A stretch of DNA of 64,000 nucleotides from Verrucomicrobiales bacterium (GTDB taxonomy: Bacteria; Verrucomicrobiota; Verrucomicrobiia; Verrucomicrobiales; DEV007), in contig JAEUHI010000086.1 in the NCBI GenBank assembly GCA_016795385.1, positions 1 to 64,000 of the forward strand. The letters run 5' to 3'. Both the position numbers and the translations under genes were made by a program. The notes under the pieces were generated by a model that made no database searches, was not told the origin of the DNA, and saw only the letters and a list, made by a program, of their open reading frames with translations. Below, piece after piece: positions 26,247-35,187 of the stretch. Each line of letters opens with the position of its first letter. Position 1 is the first letter of the stretch.

Positions 26247-27182
26247 ATGGCATGCTCGATTTGGAAAGGATCCATCGCCTTCGGGCTCGTCAACATTCCC
26301 GTCTCCCTCACGAGCGCGGAACGCCGGCCCGACATCCAGCTGCACATGGTCGACAGCAAGACCCATGCCCGCATCCGTTATGAACGGGTCAACGCCGACA
26401 CGGGCGAGGAAGTGCCGTGGGACCGGCTCGTGCGCGGCTATGAATACGAGGACGGACGTTTCATCCTGCTTTCCGACGAGGAGCTGGAGCAGGTGCGCCC
26501 CCAACTCACGAAGACCATCGAGATCACCGAATTCGTCGCGCTCGACGACATCGATCCCCTCCTTTTCGACAAACCCTATTACCTCCAACCCGAGAAGCGG
26601 GGAAAGAAAGCCTACGCCCTGCTGCGCGAAGCACTCAAGAAGACCGGTCGCGCCGGTATCTCGCGGGTGGTGATCCGCACCCGCGAATACCTGTCGGCGA
26701 TGTTCGCGCGCGACGAGGCGCTCATCCTGATGTTGCTGCGCTTTCCCCAGGAAATCGTGCCGATCTCGAAGCTGGAGATCGATGACGCCGACACCCGGTC
26801 GCTCCAGCCCAGCAAGAAGGAGATGGACCTGGCGGTGCGTCTCATCGGCGACATGGAGGAGGAGTGGAATCCCAAGCTCTTCCACGACGAGTATCGCACC
26901 GCGTTGATGGACTACGTCGAAAAGAAGATCGCCGGTGGCGACGTGGCCGAAGACGTGAAGGAAGGGGACGACGAAGAGCCCGAGTCCACCAACGTCATCA
27001 ATCTCGCGGAATACCTCGAGAGGAGCTTCAAGTCATCCAAATCCCCGAAGGCCAAAAAGGTCCCAGCAAAAAAAGCCACCTCCAAAGGCCATGCCTCCAA
27101 AAACACCCCCGCCAAAAAGAGCCGCTCGAAAAAGTCCCCTGCCAAAAAAGCCGCGGCAAAGAAAACGAAACGCTCCGCTTGA
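26247..27182 (+). CDS. ku: Ku protein for non-homologous end joining
   Basis: A 311-residue bacterial Ku that binds DNA double-strand ends and recruits LigD. The start at 26247 gives the canonical first residues MACSIWKGSIAFGLVNIPV. The Ku beta-barrel core spans about 1-255 (LLSDEELEQV; FDKPYYLQPEKRG; REYLSAMF; EMDLAVRLI). The C-terminus (about 270-311) is a Lys/Ala/Ser-rich tail with repeated (S/P)AKK units, as in DNA-binding tails of other Ku proteins. The tail-coding DNA is also read in another frame as the first residues of LigD. Confidence 0.93.
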   Translation: MACSIWKGSIAFGLVNIPVSLTSAERRPDIQLHMVDSKTHARIRYERVNADTGEEVPWDRLVRGYEYEDGRFILLSDEELEQVRPQLTKTIEITEFVALDDIDPLLFDKPYYLQPEKRGKKAYALLREALKKTGRAGISRVVIRTREYLSAMFARDEALILMLLRFPQEIVPISKLEIDDADTRSLQPSKKEMDLAVRLIGDMEEEWNPKLFHDEYRTALMDYVEKKIAGGDVAEDVKEGDDEEPESTNVINLAEYLERSFKSSKSPKAKKVPAKKATSKGHASKNTPAKKSRSKKSPAKKAAAKKTKRSA

Positions 27183-29475
27183 GTCCTACCGTGCCAAGCG
27201 CGACTTCCGGCAGACGCCCGAACCCCAGGCGCAAAGGACGAAGAGCGGGGGGAACTCCTTCGTCGTGCAGGAGCATTTCGCCCGCAGCCATCACTTCGAT
27301 TTTCGTCTGGAGATGGATGGCGTCCTCGTCAGTTGGGCGGTCCCGAAGGGCATCCCGCAGGACAAGGCGGCGAAGCGCCTCGCCGTCCATGTCGAGGATC
27401 ACCCGCTCGAATACGGCAGCTTCGAGGGCGAGATCCCGGCAGGCAACTACGGAGCGGGAACGGTCACCATTTTCGACCGGGGGCACTGGCATCCGCTCGA
27501 TCGGGATTGGAAGGCGCAATTCAAAAAGGGGAAACTGAAGTTCATCCTCGAAGGGGAACAACTGCGCGGCACCTACCTGCTGGCCCGGATGAAGGAAGAA
27601 CCCAACTGGCTGCTGCGATGGCTCTCCGACGAGGTCCCGCTCGACCCGGCCCAAACCAAGCCGGTCCGCGAACGTCCCCATTTTGTCCCGCCCCAGCTCG
27701 CCCGTCTCGTCCCCACGCTGCCGCAAGGTCCCGACTGGCGGCATGAGATCAAATTCGACGGCTACCGTCTCATCGCGGTCGGATCGAAAGGCAGGGTGAA
27801 ACTCTACACCCGAAACGAACTCGACTGGACCGAACGCTTTCCCATGCTCGTTGCGAGAATGAAGAACCTCACGCACGATGATTTCGTGCTCGATGGCGAG
27901 GCCGTGGTCTTCGACGCCAAGGGCCGCTCGGGATTCGGCGACTTGCAGGCCGCCCTCCGCAACGACGATCACGAGGCCATCACGTTTGTCGCTTTCGATC
28001 TTCTGCATCTCGATGGGGAAAATCTGCGCGGACTGCCTCTCGTGGCGCGCCAGGATCGGCTCCGCGGCTTGATCGGCGAAGATGACGGGACGCTGCGTGT
28101 CTCCCAATCCTGGCCCGCCGCTGATGGAGCGGAATTGTTCCGCCAGGCCTGTCGCAATCGTCTCGAGGGCATCATCAGCAAACCGGCGAAAGGCCGGTAC
28201 TTCGAAGGCGCCCGCAAAGACTGGGTGAAATCCAAATGCCGTGCCCGCCAGGAATTCGTGGTCTGCGGCTACACGCCTCCGGGAGGATCGCGCACGGGAT
28301 TCGGCGCCCTCGTCCTCGCTTCCTATGAAGGGAAGGCGCTCGTCCCGCGCGGCAAGGTCGGCACGGGGTTCTCCGAGCGGGAACGCGAGCGACTCCTCGC
28401 TCTTTTCCAGCCGCTCCGCCGTGGCACGGCATTGTTCCCCTTCCCTGAGAAAGTCCAATGGCTCGAGCCCGTGCTCGTCGCGGAAATCGAATTCGCCGAG
28501 ATCACCCGTGATGGATCGATCCGGCAGGGATCTTACGTCGCCCTCCGGGAAGACAAATCTTCGCGCGATGTCCACATCGACCGCATCCAGCGCACCAGGG
28601 CGGGCTCCGGGAAAAGCTCGATCCGCGGCATCGAGGTGACCCATCCCGATCGCCTTGTTTATCCGCAGGATCAGATCACGAAGCTCGAGGTCGTCGGCTA
28701 TTACGAACGTTGCGGCGGACTCATGCTGCCCTTTGTCGCGAACCGTCCGCTCGCCGTGCTGCGCGCCCCGGACGGCATCACGGGCAGTACGTTTTTCCAG
28801 AAATCCTTCTCCAACCACATCCCGCCGCATGTCGACCAACGCAAGCTCGACGACGGCACGACGATCTTTCAAATCTCGAAGGTCGAGGGCATCCTCTCGC
28901 TCGCCCAATACGGGGTGATCGAATTCCATCCCTGGGGTGCGACGACTTCGAATGTCGAAAGACCCGACCTGCTCATCTGGGACCTCGATCCGGGCGAGGG
29001 CGTGTTGCCCGGGGAACTGCTCGGCGCCGCCCTGCTGCTGCGCGACTACCTCGCGGAGCGCGGGGTCACCACGGTGGTGAAAACCTCGGGAGGAAAAGGT
29101 CTGCACCTCGTCGCACGGATCGCACGCCGGCACGGCTGGGACGTGATGAAACCTTTCACCAGGGCCGTCGCCGAGGCCGTTGCGGCAATGAATCCGCGGA
29201 AGTTTCTCACCACGGCGAGCAAGGCCAAACGGCACGGCCGGATCTTCATCGATTGGCTCCGGAACGGGAGGGGCAGCACCTGCGTCGCCCCCTGGAGTCT
29301 CCGCGCCCGGCCCGGTGCCACGCTGTCGATGCCCATCGACTGGAGCGAGCTCGAGACCGTGACGCCCGACGGGTTCTCCATCGGCATGCCCTGCCAGGTG
29401 CCGGACGATTGGACGCGGCTCGAGGCCCAAACGATACCCGCTCCCCTTTTCCGCGATCTCGGGGTGATGAAATGA
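27091..29475 (+). CDS. ligD: ATP-dependent DNA ligase LigD (phosphoesterase–ligase–polymerase)
   Basis: A 794-residue multifunctional end-joining enzyme. The domain order is 3'-phosphoesterase (about 45-190; HFDFRLEMDG, AGNYGAGTVTIFD), ATP-dependent ligase (about 205-500; nucleotidyl-transfer motif EIKFDGYR with the adenylated Lys at 221, DGEAVVFD, EGIISKP) and primase/polymerase (about 525-794; catalytic WDLDPGEG with Asp near 631 and 633, SGGKGLHLV). This order differs from the Pol-PE-Lig order of mycobacteria and is common elsewhere. The ATG at 27091 makes a basic N-terminal tail and overlaps ku by 92 bases in another frame; the true start may lie further in. Confidence 0.92.
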   Translation: MPPKTPPPKRAARKSPLPKKPRQRKRNAPLESYRAKRDFRQTPEPQAQRTKSGGNSFVVQEHFARSHHFDFRLEMDGVLVSWAVPKGIPQDKAAKRLAVHVEDHPLEYGSFEGEIPAGNYGAGTVTIFDRGHWHPLDRDWKAQFKKGKLKFILEGEQLRGTYLLARMKEEPNWLLRWLSDEVPLDPAQTKPVRERPHFVPPQLARLVPTLPQGPDWRHEIKFDGYRLIAVGSKGRVKLYTRNELDWTERFPMLVARMKNLTHDDFVLDGEAVVFDAKGRSGFGDLQAALRNDDHEAITFVAFDLLHLDGENLRGLPLVARQDRLRGLIGEDDGTLRVSQSWPAADGAELFRQACRNRLEGIISKPAKGRYFEGARKDWVKSKCRARQEFVVCGYTPPGGSRTGFGALVLASYEGKALVPRGKVGTGFSERERERLLALFQPLRRGTALFPFPEKVQWLEPVLVAEIEFAEITRDGSIRQGSYVALREDKSSRDVHIDRIQRTRAGSGKSSIRGIEVTHPDRLVYPQDQITKLEVVGYYERCGGLMLPFVANRPLAVLRAPDGITGSTFFQKSFSNHIPPHVDQRKLDDGTTIFQISKVEGILSLAQYGVIEFHPWGATTSNVERPDLLIWDLDPGEGVLPGELLGAALLLRDYLAERGVTTVVKTSGGKGLHLVARIARRHGWDVMKPFTRAVAEAVAAMNPRKFLTTASKAKRHGRIFIDWLRNGRGSTCVAPWSLRARPGATLSMPIDWSELETVTPDGFSIGMPCQVPDDWTRLEAQTIPAPLFRDLGVMK

Positions 29476-30026
29476 TGAGCCTCGATCCGGACTCCACCGC
29501 CCTCCTCCTCATCGATGTCGTGAACGATTTCGACTTCGAGGGACATGAGAAGCTCCTGCGTCATGCCCTGCCCGCCGCAAAACGCATCGCCGCATTGAAA
29601 CGACGTCTCGCAGCCCGCGGCATTCCCGCGATCTACGTGAACGACAATTTCGGGCAGTGGCAGCGAGACTTCGCCGACCAGACCGAGCGGTGCCTGGCCC
29701 CGGATGCGAAAGGGCGCGAGGTCACCGAAACACTCGCTCCCGGACCCGGGGATTTTTTCGTTTTGAAACCCAAACACTCGGGCTTTTACGCCACCTCCCT
29801 GCCGGTGCTGCTAGAGAGTCTCGGGTGCCGCACTCTCATCCTCACCGGATTCGCCGGCAATATCTGCGTCCTCTACACCGCCAATGATGCCTACATGCGC
29901 GGCTATCATCTCATCGTGCCCTCCGACTGTGTCGCCTCCGAAAGTGCGGCCGACAACCGGCGCGCTCTGGATCACATGCGCACCCTGCTCAAGGCGCGCC
30001 TCGTGACCTCGCGGGCGATTCGTTGA
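29472..30026 (+). CDS. Isochorismatase-like cysteine hydrolase
   Basis: A 184-residue single-domain hydrolase with the family triad in place: Asp15 in LLLIDVVNDF, a Lys near 98-100 in LKPKHSGF and Cys132 in GFAGNICVLY. The cis-peptide-like segment before the cysteine is also present. Members hydrolyse amides (nicotinamide, N-carbamoyl compounds) or isochorismate; this one cannot be assigned. The start overlaps the ligD stop (ATGA, a second ATG follows at once), so it is the last gene of the ku-ligD operon. If it is a nicotinamidase it might connect to NAD metabolism, but that is speculation. Confidence 0.8.
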   Translation: MMSLDPDSTALLLIDVVNDFDFEGHEKLLRHALPAAKRIAALKRRLAARGIPAIYVNDNFGQWQRDFADQTERCLAPDAKGREVTETLAPGPGDFFVLKPKHSGFYATSLPVLLESLGCRTLILTGFAGNICVLYTANDAYMRGYHLIVPSDCVASESAADNRRALDHMRTLLKARLVTSRAIR

Positions 30027-30054
30027 GGAAGGGTAATCCGGGTATTGGGATTAT

Positions 30055-30086
30055 GAGTATGAAATTCAATTCTGTTCAAAATACTC
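30055..30086. promoter_or_regulatory. GAGTAT-N20-ATACTC inverted repeat
   Basis: A perfect 6-base dyad in AT-rich DNA downstream of the ku-ligD operon and upstream of the small gene at 30199. It could be an operator or a weak stem. No T-run follows, so it is not a clear terminator. Confidence 0.25.
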
Positions 30087-30198
30087 AGCTTGTCACTTCG
30101 CCTGATTTTTCTGCGAAAAACAACAGCGGGGGTTGACCCCGCGCGCCCCGGTCCCCTAAGATGACCTTCCCGGGATCGATGAATGGATCTGCGACGAG

Positions 30199-30534
30199 AT
30201 GAACTCGGAACCGTTGCAACGTAGTCATTTGGTGAGGGCCGCCATGCTTGGCGCGGGATTGCCTGCGGGCTTCATCCAGCGTTTTCTGGATCGGCTGGAG
30301 TCCCTCGTCCGCCCCGAAACCGATTCCTGGGATCGGCCCCTCACCGCCGCCGAAGTCGCTGAACTCGTTCTGCTGCTGGAGGATCAGGACGTCTGTCACT
30401 GCGAAGGCTTGCTCAAGGAATTGTTGCACGACATCGCGGTCCGCGGAGAGATCCCCGAGAAGGAACTCCGCACCTGGCTTCCTCTTGGGGGGAGGCGGAC
30501 GGAGACGGAAAATCAAGACGCTCTCGATGCATGA
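30199..30534 (+). CDS. Small hypothetical protein
   Basis: A 111-residue protein, mostly helical by eye (LVRAAMLGAGLPAGFIQRFLDRLE; TAAEVAELVLLLEDQDVCHCEGLLKELL), with a CHC triplet near 68-70 and no signal peptide. No family recognised. An ATG at 30184 lies in another frame. It is convergent with the cytochrome pieces; the 170 bases before it contain the GAGTAT dyad and a GCGGGG/CCCCGC stem at about 30125-30141. Confidence 0.45.
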   Translation: MNSEPLQRSHLVRAAMLGAGLPAGFIQRFLDRLESLVRPETDSWDRPLTAAEVAELVLLLEDQDVCHCEGLLKELLHDIAVRGEIPEKELRTWLPLGGRRTETENQDALDA

Positions 30535-30558
30535 CCAAGGGTGGCTCGTTCGTCCCGC

Positions 30559-31662
30559 TCAGAGTTTGAGCATGAAAGAAACGAGGTCTTTCTTCTCCTG
30601 TTCGTTCAGTTGAAGCTCGAGGACGAGATTGAAGAACTCCACCGTATCCTCCAGGGTCAGACATCGCCCGTCGTGGAGATAGGGAGGACTCTCCTTGATC
30701 CCGCGCAAGGTGAACGTCTTGATCGGGCCGCGTCCCGGCTCGTCCATGAACCGCTCCAGCTTCAGGTCGTGCATCTGCTGGTCCATGTAGGAAGGCGGCA
30801 CGTGGCAACCCGAGCATTTGGCTTTGCCGAAAAAAAGCTCTTCGCCGCGGATCTCCTCCTCGGTCGCCTTCGACCGGTCGAGACGCCCCATGAGATCGAG
30901 CGCGGGGGCCGGCGGAAAATCAAACATGTTCTGCATTTGCGCCATGTGGCTGACATGGACGCGGTCGAGGATCGTCAGCCCTTTCTTCATCGCGTGAATC
31001 TGGTCCCCGTTGAAGTAAGCGGTGCGCTGCTCGAACTCGGTGAAGTCCTCCACGGAGCGCAAGCTCCGCTTCGATCCGTGGATCTGCTGGTCGAACATCC
31101 CGCGAAGACTGGTCGTATCGAGACGGAATCGGCGCTCCTGCGGCCTGTTGTCGGGATTGAGGTGGAATTGCCCCGTCGTGTGCCCGTTCACATGGCAGTC
31201 GAAACAAGTCACCCCGAGGCTGGGTTCAAGGCTTTTCCGATCATCCGTCGGATTGAATTCCTCCTGGGGAAAGGGAGTGAGGAGCAATCGCAGCCCGTCG
31301 AGCTGCACCGGCGTCACGAGGCCCTTGAAGAGCCGGTAGTAGTTGTTGATCGATACGACCTCACCACGCGAGACATCGCCCAGCTCGGGCCGGTTCTGGA
31401 GGAAGATCGCCGGCGGAAACTCCGGGAGAAACTCCTCCGGCAGATCGAAGTCGACATCAAAACGACGCAGCCGCGGGAATTGCTCGATCTGCATCTCCGG
31501 AAACACCTGACCACCCGGGGTATGTTTGGGATGAGGCAGCGAAGGATACGGAAACAGACCCCGCTCCTTGATTTCCACGGGCGTCATCTTCCCCAGTTCG
31601 TCCCAACTTGTCTCGCGCAACCGCGCCGTCGGCCCCATCAGGATGGGTTTGCCACGGGTCAT
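30559..31662 (-). CDS. Dihaem cytochrome c (MauG/CCP-like), main body of a split gene
   Basis: A 367-residue frame with two c-type haem motifs, CFDCH at 153-157 and CSGCH at 283-287, and the cytochrome-c-peroxidase-type blocks RGEELFFGKAKC and FTLRGIKESPPYLHDGRCLTLEDTVEFF. It has no signal peptide of its own, yet haem attachment happens outside the cytoplasm. The missing N-terminus is found just upstream in two other frames (31659-31745 and 31742-32080), each joined by an ATGA overlap. Related proteins that I recall are continuous across these points, so I read this as one gene cut by two single-base losses, or as three coupled genes. Confidence 0.65.
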   Translation of the reverse strand: MTRGKPILMGPTARLRETSWDELGKMTPVEIKERGLFPYPSLPHPKHTPGGQVFPEMQIEQFPRLRRFDVDFDLPEEFLPEFPPAIFLQNRPELGDVSRGEVVSINNYYRLFKGLVTPVQLDGLRLLLTPFPQEEFNPTDDRKSLEPSLGVTCFDCHVNGHTTGQFHLNPDNRPQERRFRLDTTSLRGMFDQQIHGSKRSLRSVEDFTEFEQRTAYFNGDQIHAMKKGLTILDRVHVSHMAQMQNMFDFPPAPALDLMGRLDRSKATEEEIRGEELFFGKAKCSGCHVPPSYMDQQMHDLKLERFMDEPGRGPIKTFTLRGIKESPPYLHDGRCLTLEDTVEFFNLVLELQLNEQEKKDLVSFMLKL

Positions 31663-31745
31663 CGCACTCCGTTGCGCGGACGCGGGGTGAGATCATAGCG
31701 TTGTTCGAGCAGCTTCTGCTGCGCCGCCATCACGGTGTCTTTCAT
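31659..31745 (-). pseudogene. Middle fragment of the split dihaem cytochrome (28 codons)
   Basis: This frame reads MKDTVMAAQQKLLEQRYDL and ends in NGVR. The segment VMAAQQKLLEQRYDL followed by MTRGKPI is the expected lead-in to the cytochrome body. Its ATG overlaps the stop of the upstream fragment and its TGA overlaps the start of the body, both within the same hexamer CGATGA. Too short to work alone. Confidence 0.5.
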
Positions 31746-32080
31746 CGCGTGTCGGCATCACGGATTTCCTCGAAGGTCATCTTGGGTTTCATCGCATTGA
31801 GCGGATCCCTCACGAAGTCGAACCCGTTGATCTTCCCCTCCTCCGGTTGATCCTTCAGGGCGGGAGAAGAGGCGGGGGCGGGTTTCTTCGAAACCTCCTC
31901 GTCATACGGTTTCTTTTCCTGCTCGGGACGCTTCGCCGGGACTTCGACGGGCGTCTGCGCCGCCTCGACCGCATCGGGCGGAGGAGCCGGTGCATCCGAT
32001 CGGGATTTTTGCTGGCCGATACAGGGAATGGCGAGGGAAATGGCAACAAGAACGTGGAAAGGAGAAGAAGGGATTTTCAT
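31742..32080 (-). pseudogene. Signal-peptide fragment of the split dihaem cytochrome
   Basis: A 112-residue frame with a signal peptide (MKIPSSPFHVLVAISLAIPCIGQ), a Pro/Lys/Glu-rich linker and a short folded end NGFDFVRDPLNAMKPKMTFEEI. It supplies the export signal that the cytochrome body lacks. The order signal, linker, fragment, body on one strand supports a single original gene of about 505 residues. Upstream (32081-32193) there is only a CCCGCCCGGATCCGGGCGGG palindrome. Confidence 0.5.
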
Positions 32081-32193
32081 GAGTCGGGAGACGTTTTAGA
32101 GGAATGTCAGGAGAAAGAAAGGAGGCGAAAAACCAACGCCGGGACCCGCCCGGATCCGGGCGGGGGCGGGGCGATCGCGGCATCGCGGCGCTT

Positions 32194-33700
32194 TCATTCA
32201 GGATCAGGGAAGGCGGGTTTCAGACCGGTCTCCGCCGGGCCTCCGATGAGTTCGCCGGTGGCGGAGAATCTGGATCCGTGGCAGGGACAATCCCAGGTCC
32301 GCTCCACCCGATTCCATGCCACGATGCAACCCAGGTGCGGGCACACCGCGGTGTGGAGGTGCAGCGCTCCCTTGTCATCCCGGAACACGGCGACAGGCCC
32401 CTCCGCACCCCGCACGACACGGCCGTGGCCCGGCGCCACGGAGTCGGCAGACTCGTCGGAAACGCGGAACCGATCGGTGATCAATCGCACCGGAAAGTCC
32501 GCATTTTCGCCGAGATAGCTTCCGAGCGATTTCACGATCTTCCGCGACGGGGCCAGGCACTCCGCCCACGGGTTCTCCCGGTCGAGGATCGCATCTCGAG
32601 CCATGAGGGCCGCGGCGGTGCCGAAGGTCATTCCATTTCCCGAAAAGCCGGTAGCGATGAATTGACGTTCGTCCGTCAGCCCGATGAAAGGGAGCCCGTC
32701 GTGCGTCCACGACTTGTCCGGACCACCGATGGGTGCGGACCGCTCCGGGGAACCAATCAGCGAGGCGATCCTCGAGCACGCGGTAGGGATCGATCCCGGC
32801 TTCCTTTTGTCCGGTCTTGTGATCGCATCCGCCGAGGATCACGATGTCGCCCTCCTCGTGACGATCGATCCGCACATAGTGGAATGGATCCGCGGTATCG
32901 GACCAGATCATCTCTTCCGCCGACCGCTTCGACAGCCTCGCGGCGATGGCGTAGGTGGAGTAGAGGGCCAACTTCGCCTGAAAGAGCGCCGCGCCGAGCC
33001 CGCCGCTGTCGCCCTGCAAGGGCACGTGAGTGGCGATGACGACCCGATCATAGACAATGCGATGCCCGTTCGCGACGACGTGGTCGCCTCCGAACTCGCT
33101 CACCCGCGTGTTTTCGTGGATCCGCGCGCCGATCATCGAGGCCCGCTTCACCAAACCCGCCAGATACTTTCCTGGATGGAATTTCATCTGATCGGGAAAA
33201 CACAGCGCCGGGAGCCGTCGGATCGGATCATGCTCGTCGAGATGGACCGGTAAACCGAGCTGACCGCACCAATCGCGCTCCCGTTTCATGCAGGTGAGTT
33301 CCTCCTCGACGGCATCCTCCGCATGGACCGCGAGATAACCGGGAACCTTTGCCAGCGCGGCATCGATTTGTTGCGATTCGACCGTGTCGGAGATGAAATC
33401 CATTGCCGTCTTTCCCGCGTGCCACGCGATGCCTGCCGCTTGAAGACTTGTCGACAAAACCAGATCGGACAGCCGGGTATCCGTCATGTAGGTGAGGTGC
33501 GCGGTGGTATGCCCGGTGTCGCCGCAGGCGATCTCCTCCCGTTCGACCAAAGCCACGTCCAATCCCTCGCTCTGCAACAAAAAGGCCGTCGTCACTCCCG
33601 TGATGCCCGCCCCGATCACGAGGACGTCGACCACGATGTCGCGATCCAGAGCGGCGTAAGAGGGAATCGGCGCCGCACTCCAAAAAGGTTTGGTTTCCAT
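32194..33700 (-). pseudogene. FAD-dependent oxidoreductase with C-terminal Rieske domain, frameshifted
   Basis: The start at 33700 (METKPFW) leads into a DAO-type FAD domain (VLVIGAGITG near 28; GDTGHTTAHLT near 62; LPALCFPDQMKFHPGKYL). Around 32700-32712 the reading moves to another frame: the upstream frame loses sense after HRWSGQVV, while the other frame resumes with HDGLPFIGLTDE and ends in a Rieske domain with both metal-binding motifs, CPHLGC and CPCHGS. Continuous proteins of about 500 residues with this layout are common. Spacing suggests two bases lost. It is a decayed gene or a sequencing error; it neighbours the split cytochrome. Confidence 0.75.
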
Positions 33701-33905
33701 GAGATCCGTTCTCCCGGTCCACACGCCGGAGTAATGAATCCCTTATCGCGGATGGCGTACCAACAGCGGCAGGATACGGCACCCCCCTCCAAACCAGCGA
33801 CTTGCCCAGGACACCGTCCAGCCCCCGCCGGCTTCTTCGTTGCAGAAAACCCGTTCCCTACCCTGCGATTTGCATCGGAACGGGGAGCGGCCCCGGGGGA
33901 ACTCG

Positions 33906-33947
33906 TGCGCGAAGAGGGATTTGAACCCCCGACCGCCTCGGTGTAAA
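33906..33947 (-). tRNA. 3' half of a tRNA-Val(TAC) gene, truncated
   Basis: On the minus strand this is an exact tRNA 3' half. Anticodon loop TTTACAC (33941-33947), anticodon-stem strand CGAGG, 5-base variable loop, T-arm GGGGG-TTCAAAT-CCCTC (33914-33930), 7-base acceptor strand TTCGCGC (33907-33913) and discriminator A at 33906, without an encoded CCA. The matching 5' half (GCGCGAA, D-arm) is absent; only four of five anticodon-stem pairs can form with the DNA beyond. Such 3' fragments are left at attachment sites of integrative elements that use tRNA genes. The full gene is expected at the other end of the island. Confidence 0.75.
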
Positions 33948-33951
33948 CGAT

Positions 33952-34000
33952 GGTTTGCCAAAGTAGGTTGGGATGCAGCTTGAAGCGCCGAGGGCAAACC
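33952..34000. repeat. GGTTTGCC/GGCAAACC inverted repeat beside the tRNA fragment
   Basis: Perfect 8-base arms at 33952-33959 and 33993-34000, 33 bases apart, touching the inner end of the tRNA-Val fragment. It may be a recombinase arm or core repeat of a former attachment site. The rest of 33701-34064 contains no gene; the last 35 bases before 34065 are AT-rich and may hold the promoter of the radical SAM operon. Confidence 0.4.
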
Positions 34001-34064
34001 GTGCACAGCCCAGGACAATCCATGCAGAGTAATTATGGAATGATTATTCTTTAATTGCTCCAGC

Positions 34065-35156
34065 ATGCCTCCTCACCCTTTTACCCGCCCAATCAGTGCG
34101 CCCATGGCGGAAGGTTTTGATTTCAACGACCGTCCCTTTCTTGCCTTCTGGGAGATCACCCGCGCCTGCGCCCTGGCCTGCCAGCACTGTCGGGCCGAGG
34201 CCCAACCGCGTCGGAACCCGGAGGAACTTGATCCGGACGAGGCGCAACGGCTGATCGGACAACTTGCCGAATGGAAGCCACCCATGCTCATTCTTACCGG
34301 GGGCGATCCCCTGATGCGACGCGACGCGATCGATCTGGTTCGCAAGGCCAGTGATGCCGGCCTTCATGTCGGACTGAGCCCTTCGGCGACCCCTCGACTC
34401 CTCCGGGCAGACTTTACCCAACTCAAGGAAGCCGGGGTGCAGCGCATGTCCCTCAGTCTCGACGGTGCCACCCGGGAGACTCACGATGCCTTCCGTGGTG
34501 TCCCGGGCACCTTTGACCGGACCATCGAGGCGGTGAGACGGGCGCATGCGGCGGGCCTGAGTCTCCAGATCAACACCACCCTCACCCGAGGTAACGTTGA
34601 CGAATACGAATCCTTCAAGCGGCTCATGTATGTCCTCAAACCGGCGATGTGGAGCGTCTTTCTCCTCGTCCCGACCGGTCGGGCGGGACTGGAGTCCCTG
34701 CCCGAGGCAGAGGAGATCGAGCGGATCTTCGAGGACATGGCCGGCCTCGTCGGCAACGCGCCCTTCGCGGTGAAAACCACCGAGGGCCATCATTTCCGTC
34801 GTGTCCTCATCCAGCAGCGCGGCGGAGGGATGGCCCGCTCGCGTCCGGGGCTGAACTCGCCCGCCGGAATCCGCGACGGGCGCGGGGTGATGTTCATCTC
34901 GCACACCGGCGAGGTTTCTCCGAGTGGCTTCCTTCCGATCGTTTGCGGGAATGTCAGGACCACCCATCCCGCGGAAATCTACCGCCATCACCCACTCTTC
35001 GTTTCCCTGCGCGACAGCGACGCGCTCGGCGGCAAATGCGGGCGTTGCGAATTCCGCACCCGCTGCGGCGGCTCGCGGGCGCGGGCCTACGGCGTCACCG
35101 GCGATCCCTTCGCGGCCGATCCCGCCTGCAGCTACCAGCCCGCCCTCGCCAACTGA
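34065..35156 (+). CDS. Radical SAM/SPASM protein, TIGR04053/AhbD-like
   Basis: A 363-residue protein with the SAM-cluster motif CALACQHC (Cys 35, 39, 42), GGDP near 83 and a SPASM-type C-terminal cluster region (CGRCEFRTRCGG and a last Cys near 356). Relatives next to NirJ/AhbC-like genes act on tetrapyrrole side chains (AhbD decarboxylates Fe-coproporphyrin III to haem b), but other members are unassigned. Start: ATG 34065 or, equally possible, 34104 (MAEGFDF). It heads an operon with a second radical SAM gene (31 bases on) and nnrS. It is placed just inside the island boundary. Confidence 0.75.
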   Translation: MPPHPFTRPISAPMAEGFDFNDRPFLAFWEITRACALACQHCRAEAQPRRNPEELDPDEAQRLIGQLAEWKPPMLILTGGDPLMRRDAIDLVRKASDAGLHVGLSPSATPRLLRADFTQLKEAGVQRMSLSLDGATRETHDAFRGVPGTFDRTIEAVRRAHAAGLSLQINTTLTRGNVDEYESFKRLMYVLKPAMWSVFLLVPTGRAGLESLPEAEEIERIFEDMAGLVGNAPFAVKTTEGHHFRRVLIQQRGGGMARSRPGLNSPAGIRDGRGVMFISHTGEVSPSGFLPIVCGNVRTTHPAEIYRHHPLFVSLRDSDALGGKCGRCEFRTRCGGSRARAYGVTGDPFAADPACSYQPALAN

Positions 35157-35187
35157 TCCCCCGGCTTCTTTCCATTACCTCAGAATC

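Noticed and set aside
32144..32163. CCCGCCCGGATCCGGGCGGG palindrome as a terminator
   Set aside because: Strong stem but no T-run on either side; left as unexplained.
33701..34064. A complete tRNA gene
   Set aside because: Only the 3' half folds; no matching acceptor strand or D-arm exists on the 5' side, so it is a fragment.
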